DNA of 64,000 nt, taken from assembly GCF_013369385.1 (NCBI RefSeq), contig NZ_SZTO01000015.1, positions 44,363 through 108,362 on the forward strand, in the 5' to 3' direction. Positions 1 through 8,194 of the stretch are shown here, piece after piece; position 1 is the first letter of the stretch; each line of letters opens with the position of its first letter. The position numbers were made by a program, and so were the translations under genes. The notes below the pieces were generated by a model. That model saw nothing but the letters and a program-made list of their open reading frames with translations, searched no databases and had not been told where the DNA came from. This DNA comes from Vibrio sp. 05-20-BW147. Its GTDB lineage: Bacteria > Pseudomonadota > Gammaproteobacteria > Enterobacterales > Vibrionaceae.

Positions 1-66
1 GTACTCACGGCGAACTTTATTGCCGATCTGCTCTACGTCTGGCTTGACCCCCGCATTTCAAATTAA
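1..66 (+). CDS. ABC transporter permease (DppB/OppB-like), C-terminal end only
   Basis: Only the last 21 codons and the TAA stop are in the window. The tail ends in ADLLYVWLDPRISN, the usual last transmembrane segment and terminus (DxxYxxLDPR) of DppB/OppB-type permeases. It ends 8 bases before the DppC-like gene, so it is the first permease of the same importer. The solute-binding protein gene is expected further left, outside the window. The family call is strong despite the short length because the LDPR ending and the downstream partners agree. Confidence 0.85.
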   Translation, partial: VLTANFIADLLYVWLDPRISN

Positions 67-74
67 GGTGTACC

Positions 75-1067
75 ATGGACAAGATAATCGATACTAATAA
101 AGCGTCCGAACCAAGTGAAATGATTGCTCGTGAGCCTCGTTTCTCGTGGGAAAAGACGAAAAAAATACTGGGTAAAATTTACGCATTTTTCTATGGCAAT
201 CCGCCCGCCATTATCGGTGGTTTGTTGCTGACCATCATTCTCTGCGGTGCGCTGTTTGCGCCAGTATTGGCGACGCACAACCCAGAAAAGCGCGTTGCTC
301 GCCCACATGTGGCACCAAACGCAGAATACGTGCTTGGCACCACACGCAGTGGTCGCGATGTCTACAGCCAAGTGCTGCACGGCGCGCGCAAATCACTCAC
401 GGTAGCGATCGCCGCGGGTGTGATTGCCATGAGCCTAGCGGTGATCATTGGTGTTTCATCCGGCTACTTCGGTGGCAAAATCGATGAGCGCCTTAACTTT
501 CTGACCAACGTTTTTCTGGTGTTCCCACAGCTGCCCTTGCTGATTGTGCTCGCCGCCTTTCTTGGTCAAGTCGGCTCCTTAGTCATTACGGTTCTGCTCG
601 GCATCACCTCCTGGCCGTGGGGGGCGCGCGTGATACGGTCGCAAACCATGGCGATTCGAAATAAAGAATTCATCATCTCCGCGGAAGTGATGGGCGAGTC
701 AAAAATTCGCATCATCTTGGTCGAAATCCTGCCAAACCTTGTTTCCATCGTTTTCGGTGGCTTCTTAGGCACCGTGATTTACGCCATGGGCGCGGAAGCG
801 GGCCTAGGCATTCTAGGCTTAGGTGACGCAACCGAAGTGAGTTGGGGCTCGATGCTTTACTGGGCGCAAACTTCCTCGTCACTCTACACTGGCGCATGGT
901 GGGAGATGCTAGTACCCGCGTCTGCACTGGCGATTACTGGCGGTGCGTTGGCGCTGATCAACATGTCCATCGACCAAGTGAGCAACCCGAAACTGCGCAC
1001 TGGCCCACACATCAAACTGTGGCATCAATTGAAAAAGCAAGCCGATAAACGCCGAGGTCTACTATGA
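75..1067 (+). CDS. ABC transporter permease (DppC/OppC-like)
   Basis: Inner-membrane permease of a peptide/oligosaccharide-family ABC importer, 330 residues. A hydrophilic N-terminal tail of about 40 residues precedes the first membrane segment (IIGGLLLTIILCGALFAPVL). The family motif HxLGTTRSGRDVYSQVLHGAR-type block (around residues 85-102) and an EAA-type loop (VMGESKIRIILVEILPN, about residues 205-221) are visible; the EAA loop contacts the ATPases. An AAGGTG ribosome site lies just before the ATG. The stop overlaps the next start as ATGA, so translation is coupled. Next to GH16, GH17 and phosphorylase genes, the likely cargo is a beta-glucan oligosaccharide rather than a peptide; that substrate is inference. 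The same family carries chitobiose and cellobiose in other vibrios. Confidence 0.9.
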   Translation: MDKIIDTNKASEPSEMIAREPRFSWEKTKKILGKIYAFFYGNPPAIIGGLLLTIILCGALFAPVLATHNPEKRVARPHVAPNAEYVLGTTRSGRDVYSQVLHGARKSLTVAIAAGVIAMSLAVIIGVSSGYFGGKIDERLNFLTNVFLVFPQLPLLIVLAAFLGQVGSLVITVLLGITSWPWGARVIRSQTMAIRNKEFIISAEVMGESKIRIILVEILPNLVSIVFGGFLGTVIYAMGAEAGLGILGLGDATEVSWGSMLYWAQTSSSLYTGAWWEMLVPASALAITGGALALINMSIDQVSNPKLRTGPHIKLWHQLKKQADKRRGLL

Positions 1068-2017
1068 GTCAGTTACTTGAAATCAATAACTTGTGCGTAG
1101 ATTACGTCTCACCGAATGGCGTGGCGCGCGCCGTGAATAACGTTAGCTTAACCATCGCACCTGGGGAAACGCTCGGACTGGCTGGCGAATCGGGCTGTGG
1201 TAAAAGTACCTTAGCTTTCGCCATCTCGCGTCTGCACAAAGCGCCTGCGCTGATCTCGGAGGGGGAAATCCTCTACAAAGGGCAAGACGTGCTGAAGATG
1301 AACGATCGCCAATTGCGCGATTTTCGCTGGAACGATGTGTCGGTGGTTTTCCAGAGTGCGATGAACTCGCTCAACCCAGTGATCACCATTGGTGAGCAGC
1401 TTACGGATGTGATTTTGGCGCACCGTAAAATCCCTTACAAACAAGCTCATGAGCGTGCGGTGGAACTGCTGAAAGTGGTGGGGATCCACGGCGATCGCAT
1501 GAGCAGCTTTCCGCACCAACTCAGTGGCGGTATGAGACAGCGTGTGGTGATTGCGGTTGCATTGGCGCTTGAACCGAAACTGATCATCATGGATGAGCCA
1601 ACCACGGCGCTGGATGTGGTGGTTGAGCGTGAAATCCTCAACGAGCTGTACGAGCTCAAGAGCAAGTTTGGCTTCTCGATTTTGTTCATCAGCCACGATT
1701 TGAGTTTGATGGGGGAAATTGCCGATCGCATTGGCGTGATGTACGCGGGCAACCTGATTGAGCTGGGCGAGGCGAAGCAAGTGTTTGGTAATCCACAGCA
1801 TCCTTATACCAAAGGACTTATCTCATCGTTCCCGACCATTCACGGGCCGAAAGAGCGCCTTTACGGTATACCGGGCAACCCAGTGAACCTGCTCAAGATC
1901 CCGACAGGGTGTAATTTCCAAGAGCGTTGCGGTGTCTGTGCGTTGGTTTGTAAGCAGCAAGACCCGCGTTTAATGCGTGCCGATAACGGCAGCCTAGTCT
2001 CGTGTCATTTGGTGTAG
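1064..2017 (+). CDS. ABC transporter ATP-binding protein (DppD/OppD-like)
   Basis: First ATPase of the importer, 317 residues. Visible motifs are Walker A GESGCGKST (about 41-49), the signature LSGGMRQR (about 153-160) and Walker B LIIMDEPTTALD. The C-terminus carries the oligopeptide-type extension with clustered cysteines (GCNFQERCGVCALVC), normal for OppD/DppD proteins. It starts inside the stop of the permease gene (4-base overlap) and ends 11 bases before the second ATPase, so it is mid-operon. It acts on the cytoplasmic face of the membrane, powering uptake. Confidence 0.92.
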   Translation: MSQLLEINNLCVDYVSPNGVARAVNNVSLTIAPGETLGLAGESGCGKSTLAFAISRLHKAPALISEGEILYKGQDVLKMNDRQLRDFRWNDVSVVFQSAMNSLNPVITIGEQLTDVILAHRKIPYKQAHERAVELLKVVGIHGDRMSSFPHQLSGGMRQRVVIAVALALEPKLIIMDEPTTALDVVVEREILNELYELKSKFGFSILFISHDLSLMGEIADRIGVMYAGNLIELGEAKQVFGNPQHPYTKGLISSFPTIHGPKERLYGIPGNPVNLLKIPTGCNFQERCGVCALVCKQQDPRLMRADNGSLVSCHLV

Positions 2018-2028
2018 GGAGCGGAAAC

Positions 2029-3015
2029 ATGCAACAAGTAAACACACCTGAAGTGATTCTTTCGATCAAGAATCTGGTGAAAGATTTCCCGCTGGGCCAA
2101 TCGGTCAAAAGCAATTTGATGCGCGCGGTAAACGATGTGTCGTTTGAGCTGCGCAAAGGTGAAGCGCTGGCGATTGTGGGCGAATCCGGCTCGGGCAAAA
2201 GCACAGGGGCACGTATTCTCACCCGCATCTACGAGAAAACCTCGGGGGAAGTGACGTTTAAAGGCCAGCCGCTGGCCGATTACATCAAAGAAAATGGCGA
2301 GCTGGAATACGCGCGCCAGGTGCAGATGATTTTCCAAGACCCCTTTGGTTCACTCAATCCGGTGCACACCATTTATCACCACATTGCGCGCCCGTTGCAG
2401 ATCCACCAACGTGCCGATAAAGCGGCGATTCCTAAGTTAGTGTATGAACTGTTGGAACTGGTGGGTTTGTCACCGGCCAAAGAGACGGCGGAAAAATACC
2501 CGCACGAACTCAGTGGCGGTCAGCGTCAGCGCGTGGCGATTGCGCGTGCGATTGCTGTTGACCCTGAAGTGATTTTGGCCGACGAGCCCATCTCAATGCT
2601 GGATGTGTCTGTACGCCTAGGTATTTTGAACTTGATGGCGGATCTCAAAGACAAGCACGGTATCTCATTTATGTACATCACTCACGATATCGCAACCGCA
2701 CGTTACTTCGCTGAGAAGACCGCGGTGATGTACGTCGGCCACATGGTGGAGTGGGGCGACAGCGATAGCGTGACGCAAAATCCGCAGCACCCATATTCGC
2801 AACTGTTGCTCTCGGCAGTGCCAGAAGTGGGCAAGGCGGGCAAACGCGAGCTGCAGGCGAAAAAAGGTGAAATTCCACTGTGGAAGCCAAGCAGTGTCGG
2901 TTGCCCATTTGCAGCTCGCTGCCTTAAAGCCACCGAGTTGTGTACGCGTTCTCTGCCAGAGCCGACGCAAATCGCTGACAACCACTTTGCTCGTTGCCAT
3001 CACCTTGCTGGGTGA
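2029..3015 (+). CDS. ABC transporter ATP-binding protein (DppF/OppF-like)
   Basis: Second ATPase of the importer, 328 residues from the ATG at 2029. I prefer this start over an upstream GTG at 2002 because AGGGAG sits 7 bases before it and the GTG would lie inside the previous gene. Motifs: Walker A GESGSGKST, signature LSGGQRQR, Walker B VILADEPISMLD, and the cysteine-containing OppF-type tail (GCPFAARCLKATELC). It forms a heterodimer with the DppD-like subunit. The 63-base gap to the phosphorylase gene holds an operator palindrome, so the phosphorylase may have its own promoter as well as operon read-through. Confidence 0.92.
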   Translation: MQQVNTPEVILSIKNLVKDFPLGQSVKSNLMRAVNDVSFELRKGEALAIVGESGSGKSTGARILTRIYEKTSGEVTFKGQPLADYIKENGELEYARQVQMIFQDPFGSLNPVHTIYHHIARPLQIHQRADKAAIPKLVYELLELVGLSPAKETAEKYPHELSGGQRQRVAIARAIAVDPEVILADEPISMLDVSVRLGILNLMADLKDKHGISFMYITHDIATARYFAEKTAVMYVGHMVEWGDSDSVTQNPQHPYSQLLLSAVPEVGKAGKRELQAKKGEIPLWKPSSVGCPFAARCLKATELCTRSLPEPTQIADNHFARCHHLAG

Positions 3016-3043
3016 TGGCCAGTTAACTTTTTAAAAAAAGCGA

Positions 3044-3063
3044 AAAAGAAAGCGCTTTCTTTT
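3044..3063. promoter_or_regulatory. Operator palindrome of the LacI-type repressor (site 1)
   Basis: A perfect 20-bp palindrome centred on AGCGCT with core GAAAGCGCTTTC lies 15 bases before the phosphorylase start. The same core recurs before the GH17 gene and twice before the porin, with a one-base variant at 7970. Even symmetry around a central CG is typical of LacI/GalR-family operators, and a LacI gene lies within the cluster. Repression from this place would block initiation or elongation into the phosphorylase. Confidence 0.75.
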
Positions 3064-3078
3064 TGTTGGAATGAAATT

Positions 3079-6000
3079 ATGAAGCTAGAACATCAAAAAA
3101 ATCAGAACGTTGAAGGTTCGTTTGTCGATTTGCTCGGTGAGCGTTACTACAAAATTGCCCACGTTGACAAAATGGCCCCATTTTTCATTAGCGTGGTCTC
3201 GTCCAGCGACCATTGGCTGTTTATCTCATCAACAGGCAGTTTGTCGGCTGGCCGTATTCGTCCTGAAAATGCTCTTTTTCCCTACAAGTCTGTGGATCAT
3301 ATTCATGAAAGCGCGGAAAACACGGGCTCGAAAACCATTGTCCGCGTACAGCAAGATGGCCGTTGGGTACTGTGGGAACCGTTCAACCGTTTCCACGATG
3401 GCTTGTACCAAGTCGAGCGCAATCTCTACAAAAACAGCATTGGTGACAAAATCGTTTTTGAAGAGCTTAACTACACGTTAAAACTGAAATTCCAATACGC
3501 TTGGGCCAGCAGCGATGAGTTTGGCTTTGTTCGCCGCGCGCAAATCAGCGATCTCTCTGGTCAAGATCGTGAGCTGGATATTCTCGACGGTTTACAAAAC
3601 CTGTTGCCATCGGGCGCACCATTGGCAGCGTTACAAACGCGCAGTGCCTTAGTGGATGCCTACAAGTGGAATGAACAAGTGGAAGGCACGTCACTGGCGC
3701 TTTACACCATGTACGCTAAGTTGAGTGACCGCGCAGAGCCTGCCGAATCACTGTTGGCGACCACGGTGTTTAGCATTGATAACGACTACGGCCAAATTCT
3801 TCTCAGCAGCGAACAGCTCGGTGCGTTCCGCTGTGGTGAGCCGATTGTCAACGAACCACTGACGCGTGGCGTGCGCGGCAGTTACTTGATCAACAAAACC
3901 ATCAAGCTGCCAGCTGGGCAGAGCAAGCATTGGCTGATCGTCGCCGATATCGACAAAAACCATTGTGATGTGCGCGCTCTGGAGCAGCAACTTGCGACAC
4001 CAGCGAATGTGGAACAGCAGATCGAGGCGAGCATCGCGCAAAATCAGCAAGAGTTGGTTGCTCTGATGTCCGGCGGTGACGCATGGCAAGTGACTGCAGA
4101 AGAGACCACGTTTGTGCACCACTACGCCAACGTACTGTTCAACAGCATGCGTGGCGGCGTGATTGAAAACAACTACCAGCTCGACAAGCAAGATGTGCTG
4201 AAAACCATGCGCAAAACCAATCAACAGGTGGTGGCGCGCCAGCAAACCTTCTTTGCCGACCTGCCTGAGAGCTTTACTCATGCAGAGTTGGTTCGTCTGG
4301 CAAAGCTCACTGGTGATGCGCAGTTGGTGCGTTTGAGCTACGAATACTTGCCACTGACGTTTGGCCGTCGTCATGGTGACCCAAGCCGTCCTTGGAACCA
4401 CTACGAAATCAAACTCAAAGATGACAAAGGTGAGCGTTTACTCTCTTACCAAGGCAACTGGCGCGACATTTTCCAAAACTGGGAAGCGTTGGCGCTGAGC
4501 TATCCGCGGTTCATCTCTTCATTCATGGCGAAGTTTGTTAACGCCTCAACCATGGATGGCTACAACCCGTATCGCATCACCAAAGAGGGTATCGATTGGG
4601 AATTGCTGGAAGCGGATGATCCGTGGAGCAACATCGGTTACTGGGGCGATCACCAGATCATCTATTTGCTCAAATTCCTCGAGTTGGCGAAGAAATATCA
4701 GCGTGAAGAGCTCAGCGAGCTGCTCACCAGCGATCTGTTTAGCTACGCCAATGTGCCTTACGAGTTGTGTGGCGTGGACAAGTTGTTCGCCAATCCAAAA
4801 GACACGGTGTCGTTTAACCACGAACTGCAAAAGCGTATCGAAGAAAAAGTGGCGAAGCTGGGCAGTGATGGCCGTTTGATCCTCGAAGGGGAAGACAGCG
4901 TTTACATGGTGAACTTGTGCGAAAAAGTGTTGGTGCCTTTGCTGTCGAAACTGAGCAATTTGGTGCTGGATGGGGGGATTTGGCTTAACACTCAGCGTCC
5001 GGAATGGAACGATGCCAACAACGCGATTGTCGGCAATGGCCTTTCGATGGTGACTTTGTATTACATGCGTCGTTATGTGGCCTTCTTGCAGGGATTAATG
5101 AGTGAACTGCCGTCCTCTGTCTCGATGTCGAAAGAAGTGTTTGATTGGATGCTCTCCATCACCCGCATTCTGCAAGACGCGACCAAAGAGATCCGCCAAG
5201 GCACGGTGAATCGTCAAACACGCAAAGCAATGTTGACGCTGCTTGAAAAATCGGCCGATGAGTTCAGACAGCGTGTCTACCGCATGAATGGTTTCTCAGG
5301 CAAAACCAAAGTGGAGAAAAGTGCACTCGAGAAACTGTTGGAAGCGAGCCTTGTGGTGCTTGATTCGAGCATCGAAAACAACTTGCGTGAAGATGGTTTG
5401 TACAACGCCTACAACATCCTGACTTACTCGGGTGAAAGCTTAAATATCGAAAATCTCTACCCAATGCTGGAAGGGCAAGTGGCGGTATTGAGTGCGGGCG
5501 TGCTGACACCAAAACAAGCCGTTGAGTTGTTAGACAAACTGTTTAGCAGCGATATGTACCGTGACGATCAGCAAAGCTTCATGCTCTACCCAGACCGCGA
5601 ACTACCGGCGTTTGTCGCGCGCAACCGCATTGCGCCTGCGCAAGTGGAAACCAACCGTGTGATCAGTGACATGCTGGCCAAGGGCGATCAACGCATTGTG
5701 CAGCGCGACATTCAAGGCGATTGCCATTTCCACGCCGCGTTTGAAAACGTCGATGGCCTGCGCAAAGCGGTCGCACAAGTGAAAATGGACTACCCAGAGC
5801 TTAGCAAAGAGCAGTGGGACGAACTCGATGCCCTTTATGAGCAGGTGTTTAACCACCGCGCCTTCACCGGCCGCTCTGGCACCATGTTTGGCTACGAAGG
5901 TTTGGGCTGTATCTACTGGCACATGGTTTCTAAACTGCTGCTGGCAGTACAAGAAAACTACCAGTTTGCATTGGAACAAGACGCAAACAGCGAAGAAACC

Positions 6001-6528
6001 AAGCAGTTGGCGCACTACTACTACCGCGTTCGTCAGGGCATTGGCTTTAACAAAACGCCACAAAATTACGGCGCGTTCCCAACCGACCCATACTCGCATA
6101 CGCCAAAGCACGCTGGTGCGCAGCAGCCTGGCATGACGGGCCAAGTGAAAGAAGAAGTGCTAACGCGTTTTGCCGAACTGGGTATTGAGGTTAACGCGCA
6201 GCGCATTGGTCTTCAGCCAACGCTATTGAGAAAGCAAGAGTTCCTCACACAAGCTACCACCTTTAGCTGTTTGAGCGTCTCGGGTGAGAAGCGCAGCTAC
6301 GTGGTGGAAGCGGGGCAGTTAGCCTTCACTTACTGCCAAGTGCCGTTTATTTACCAGCTCAACGAGCAGGATACAGGGCACATTGAAGTGATGATGAGTG
6401 ACGACAGCGTGCAGTTGTTTGAGCAACTTGAGCTTGATGAGCGCATCAGCCAAGCAATTTTCGCTCGCACTGGCGAGGTGGAAAAAGTGGTGGTGAGCTT
6501 GCCGGAATCGATGCTGTATCGCGGTTAA
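3079..6528 (+). CDS. Large GH94-like phosphorylase, probable beta-1,3-glucan phosphorylase (GH149/GH161 type)
   Basis: 1149 residues with no signal peptide, so cytoplasmic. The central catalytic block reads NTQRPEWNDANNA, with D645 as the likely general acid, matching the (D/E)WND-type motif of inverting GH94-clan phosphorylases. It is about 300 residues longer than cellobiose phosphorylase, as expected for the GH149 and GH161 beta-1,3-glucan phosphorylases. The inferred reaction is phosphorolysis of imported beta-1,3-glucan oligosaccharides to alpha-glucose 1-phosphate plus a shorter chain, saving ATP. Context supports this: ABC importer upstream, GH16 and GH17 beta-glucanases downstream, shared operator. 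The family assignment between GH149, GH161 and an uncharacterised GH94 relative is not settled by eye. A weak ribosome site (TTGGA) precedes the ATG. Confidence 0.72.
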   Translation: MKLEHQKNQNVEGSFVDLLGERYYKIAHVDKMAPFFISVVSSSDHWLFISSTGSLSAGRIRPENALFPYKSVDHIHESAENTGSKTIVRVQQDGRWVLWEPFNRFHDGLYQVERNLYKNSIGDKIVFEELNYTLKLKFQYAWASSDEFGFVRRAQISDLSGQDRELDILDGLQNLLPSGAPLAALQTRSALVDAYKWNEQVEGTSLALYTMYAKLSDRAEPAESLLATTVFSIDNDYGQILLSSEQLGAFRCGEPIVNEPLTRGVRGSYLINKTIKLPAGQSKHWLIVADIDKNHCDVRALEQQLATPANVEQQIEASIAQNQQELVALMSGGDAWQVTAEETTFVHHYANVLFNSMRGGVIENNYQLDKQDVLKTMRKTNQQVVARQQTFFADLPESFTHAELVRLAKLTGDAQLVRLSYEYLPLTFGRRHGDPSRPWNHYEIKLKDDKGERLLSYQGNWRDIFQNWEALALSYPRFISSFMAKFVNASTMDGYNPYRITKEGIDWELLEADDPWSNIGYWGDHQIIYLLKFLELAKKYQREELSELLTSDLFSYANVPYELCGVDKLFANPKDTVSFNHELQKRIEEKVAKLGSDGRLILEGEDSVYMVNLCEKVLVPLLSKLSNLVLDGGIWLNTQRPEWNDANNAIVGNGLSMVTLYYMRRYVAFLQGLMSELPSSVSMSKEVFDWMLSITRILQDATKEIRQGTVNRQTRKAMLTLLEKSADEFRQRVYRMNGFSGKTKVEKSALEKLLEASLVVLDSSIENNLREDGLYNAYNILTYSGESLNIENLYPMLEGQVAVLSAGVLTPKQAVELLDKLFSSDMYRDDQQSFMLYPDRELPAFVARNRIAPAQVETNRVISDMLAKGDQRIVQRDIQGDCHFHAAFENVDGLRKAVAQVKMDYPELSKEQWDELDALYEQVFNHRAFTGRSGTMFGYEGLGCIYWHMVSKLLLAVQENYQFALEQDANSEETKQLAHYYYRVRQGIGFNKTPQNYGAFPTDPYSHTPKHAGAQQPGMTGQVKEEVLTRFAELGIEVNAQRIGLQPTLLRKQEFLTQATTFSCLSVSGEKRSYVVEAGQLAFTYCQVPFIYQLNEQDTGHIEVMMSDDSVQLFEQLELDERISQAIFARTGEVEKVVVSLPESMLYRG

Positions 6529-6594
6529 TCACTAAGCGCTAATGGCTAATCGTTAAGCTTTAAGCGCTTAGCCAACTAGCCACTCAAACAGAAA

Positions 6595-6618
6595 CCTGGC
6601 CTCGCGATAGAGGCCAGG
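6595..6618 (+). other. Stem-loop after the phosphorylase gene
   Basis: Nine-base stem CCTGGCCTC/GAGGCCAGG with loop GCGATA. No T-run follows, so it is a transcript-end stabilising or processing hairpin, in tandem with the terminator 10 bases further on. Confidence 0.6.
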
Positions 6619-6628
6619 TGAGAGACAT

Positions 6629-6658
6629 AAAGAACCCCACCTTTTGGTGGGGTTCTTT
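6629..6658. terminator. Bidirectional terminator between phosphorylase and LacI repressor genes
   Basis: Thirteen-base perfect stem AAAGAACCCCACC/GGTGGGGTTCTTT around a TTTT loop. A- and T-rich arms allow it to act on both strands, ending the importer-phosphorylase operon on the plus strand and the repressor gene on the minus strand. The 110 bases from here to the repressor stop show nothing else recognisable. Confidence 0.85.
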
Positions 6659-6771
6659 ATTCCGTGTGTCAGTCACGAAAGTCAGCGCAGAAACCAGTAA
6701 GCAGAGTCAAGGCGCAGGGAAGCTCTCTACGGATTTCGCTGACGACAAGGATTGCGAGAGTCGAGCTTGCG

Positions 6772-7782
6772 CTACTTGGCCGCCGCTTGATGTGGTTTCA
6801 CCGAATCTCGCACCACCAGTTCTGGCGTTAGCTTGTGCTTTAATGGGTAACTCTGTTTATTCACCAAAGCCAAGACCCCTTTGGCAGCTTCGCAGCCCAT
6901 TTCCATCACCGGGAAGTTCACCGTGGTTAAGCGTGGGCGAATGTGCTGGCTGTGGGTATCGTTATCAAAACCGACCACAGAGAGATCGTCGCCAATCGCC
7001 AATCCGCGTTCTGCGGCCACGTCATAAACCGCGAGGGCAATGTTGTCGTTTTGGCAGAAAATGGCGGTGATTTGTGGATCGCGATCGAGCAGACGGCGCG
7101 CCGCTTCGTGGTTGCCTTGATGGTCAAAACGCCCTTCGACAATCAAATTGGCATCATAGGCAATACCAAACTCAGCCAGTGCATTGCGATAACCTTGTAA
7201 GCGATCGCGGCTGTCGCCTTTGCTTAGCTGGCCAGTAATGCACGCCACTTTGCTGTGGCCATGTTCCAGCAGGTGCTTAGTCGCCAAATACCCACCGAGT
7301 TCGTTATCGATAAAAATGCAGTGATCGGCAATTTCAGGAATGTAGCGGTTCAACACAATCGTGGCGTTTTGACGCTCAACCACTTCAATCAGTTCATCAT
7401 CAGAGAGCTTATCGGAATGCACAATCAAACCGTCCACCTGCTTTGAGCGCAGGAAGTTGATCGAATCTTGCTCTTTGGTGTGAGACTCCTGACCACTGGT
7501 GACGATCAAGTGAATGTTGTTTTGTCTTACCGTGTCTTCGGCATGGTGCATCAGTGGGCCATAAAACGGGCCGTCTAGCGAGCCGACCAACATGCCAATG
7601 CTGTTAGAACGGCTAGATGCCAGCGCCTGAGCAAAGGCGTTTGGTTTGTAGCCGAGCTTTTCAATCGCTTCGAAGACTTTTTTGCGATTGGCTTCTTTGA
7701 CCGTTGGATGGTTATTGAGTGCTCTTGAAACCGTTGATTGAGAGACATTCGCCAGCTCGGATACTTCTTTAATGGTGATCAA
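6772..7782 (-). CDS. LacI-family transcriptional repressor of the beta-glucan cluster
   Basis: 336 residues from a TTG start at 7782. That start is chosen because AGGGGAG lies 7 bases before it and the protein then begins MITIKEVSELANVSQSTVSRALNN in LacI style (helix-turn-helix in the first 25 residues, hinge around 45-60). A longer in-frame TTG at 7815 would add 11 residues and lacks a ribosome site. The rest is a periplasmic-binding-protein-like sugar sensor domain (about 60-330). The gene sits between the phosphorylase and GH17 genes, diverging from the latter. GAAAGCGCTTTC palindromes occur in its own upstream region and before three other cluster genes, so it is probably autoregulated and controls uptake and degradation. 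The inducer is probably a short beta-glucan; its identity is inference. Confidence 0.88.
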   Translation of the reverse strand: MITIKEVSELANVSQSTVSRALNNHPTVKEANRKKVFEAIEKLGYKPNAFAQALASSRSNSIGMLVGSLDGPFYGPLMHHAEDTVRQNNIHLIVTSGQESHTKEQDSINFLRSKQVDGLIVHSDKLSDDELIEVVERQNATIVLNRYIPEIADHCIFIDNELGGYLATKHLLEHGHSKVACITGQLSKGDSRDRLQGYRNALAEFGIAYDANLIVEGRFDHQGNHEAARRLLDRDPQITAIFCQNDNIALAVYDVAAERGLAIGDDLSVVGFDNDTHSQHIRPRLTTVNFPVMEMGCEAAKGVLALVNKQSYPLKHKLTPELVVRDSVKPHQAAAK

Positions 7783-7969
7783 TGGAACTCCCCTTATATT
7801 GCCTTTTGAGTTCAAGCGGACAGTGTACCTGCGCGATGTTCTCTCGCCTAGAATTCTGGTAGCGAAGATAGCAAAACTCTGAACTGCATAACGCCCTGCG
7901 AGAACGGATGTTCACGCTTTGAGCAATTTAACCGTGTTGCAGGGGATTATAATGTGATCCATGCACAAA

Positions 7970-7981
7970 GAAAGCGCTTGC
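7970..7981. promoter_or_regulatory. Variant operator (site 2) between repressor and GH17 genes
   Basis: GAAAGCGCTTGC matches the cluster operator at 11 of 12 positions, and AAAG precedes it as in the perfect copies. It lies about 190 bases upstream of the repressor start and 214 upstream of GH17, in a place suited to autoregulation or looping with the site at 8132-8163. Confidence 0.6.
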
Positions 7982-8131
7982 TTGTTGGTGGCGCTCACGT
8001 TTTTCATCCTTATTTGTTTCTAGAATGGTTTTATCGACGGAGAACATTGTGAACTATGGGTTTGTCAATGTTATTTCTGTCGCTTAGCGAGAGCGCTCTG
8101 TCTTCTTGGGTCGTTTTCTCGCTCTTTTTTT

Positions 8132-8163
8132 AAAACAGAAAGAAAGCGCTTTCTTTCTGTTTT
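8132..8163. promoter_or_regulatory. Operator (site 3): 32-bp perfect palindrome before the GH17 gene
   Basis: A perfect palindrome of 32 bp with core GAAAGCGCTTTC, extended on both sides through TTTCTG and AAAC. It ends 31 bases before the GH17 ATG. It is the longest of the cluster operators and, having no loop, is better read as a protein site than a terminator, although the T-rich flanks could let the transcript fold. Confidence 0.75.
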
Positions 8164-8194
8164 TGTTCCAATCCATAACGTAAGGACACAAAGA

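Noticed and set aside
1211..1801. Minus-strand 196-codon frame inside the DppD-like gene
   Set aside because: An antisense shadow of conserved ATPase codons, with histidine-rich low-complexity content.
2002..2028. Upstream GTG start for the DppF-like ATPase
   Set aside because: It lies inside the DppD-like gene and has no ribosome site, while the ATG at 2029 follows AGGGAG at good spacing.
3748..4401. Long minus-strand open frame inside the phosphorylase gene
   Set aside because: It is fully contained in a strongly coding plus-strand gene, has no ribosome site and no recognisable motifs.
7948..7970. CRP site TGTGATCCATGCACA before the GH17 gene
   Set aside because: The half-site spacing is one base too short for a standard CRP site, so it was not listed.
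8132..8163. 32-bp palindrome read as a terminator
   Set aside because: There is no loop and no gene ends before it on the plus strand. Shared core with three other promoter sites makes an operator the better call.
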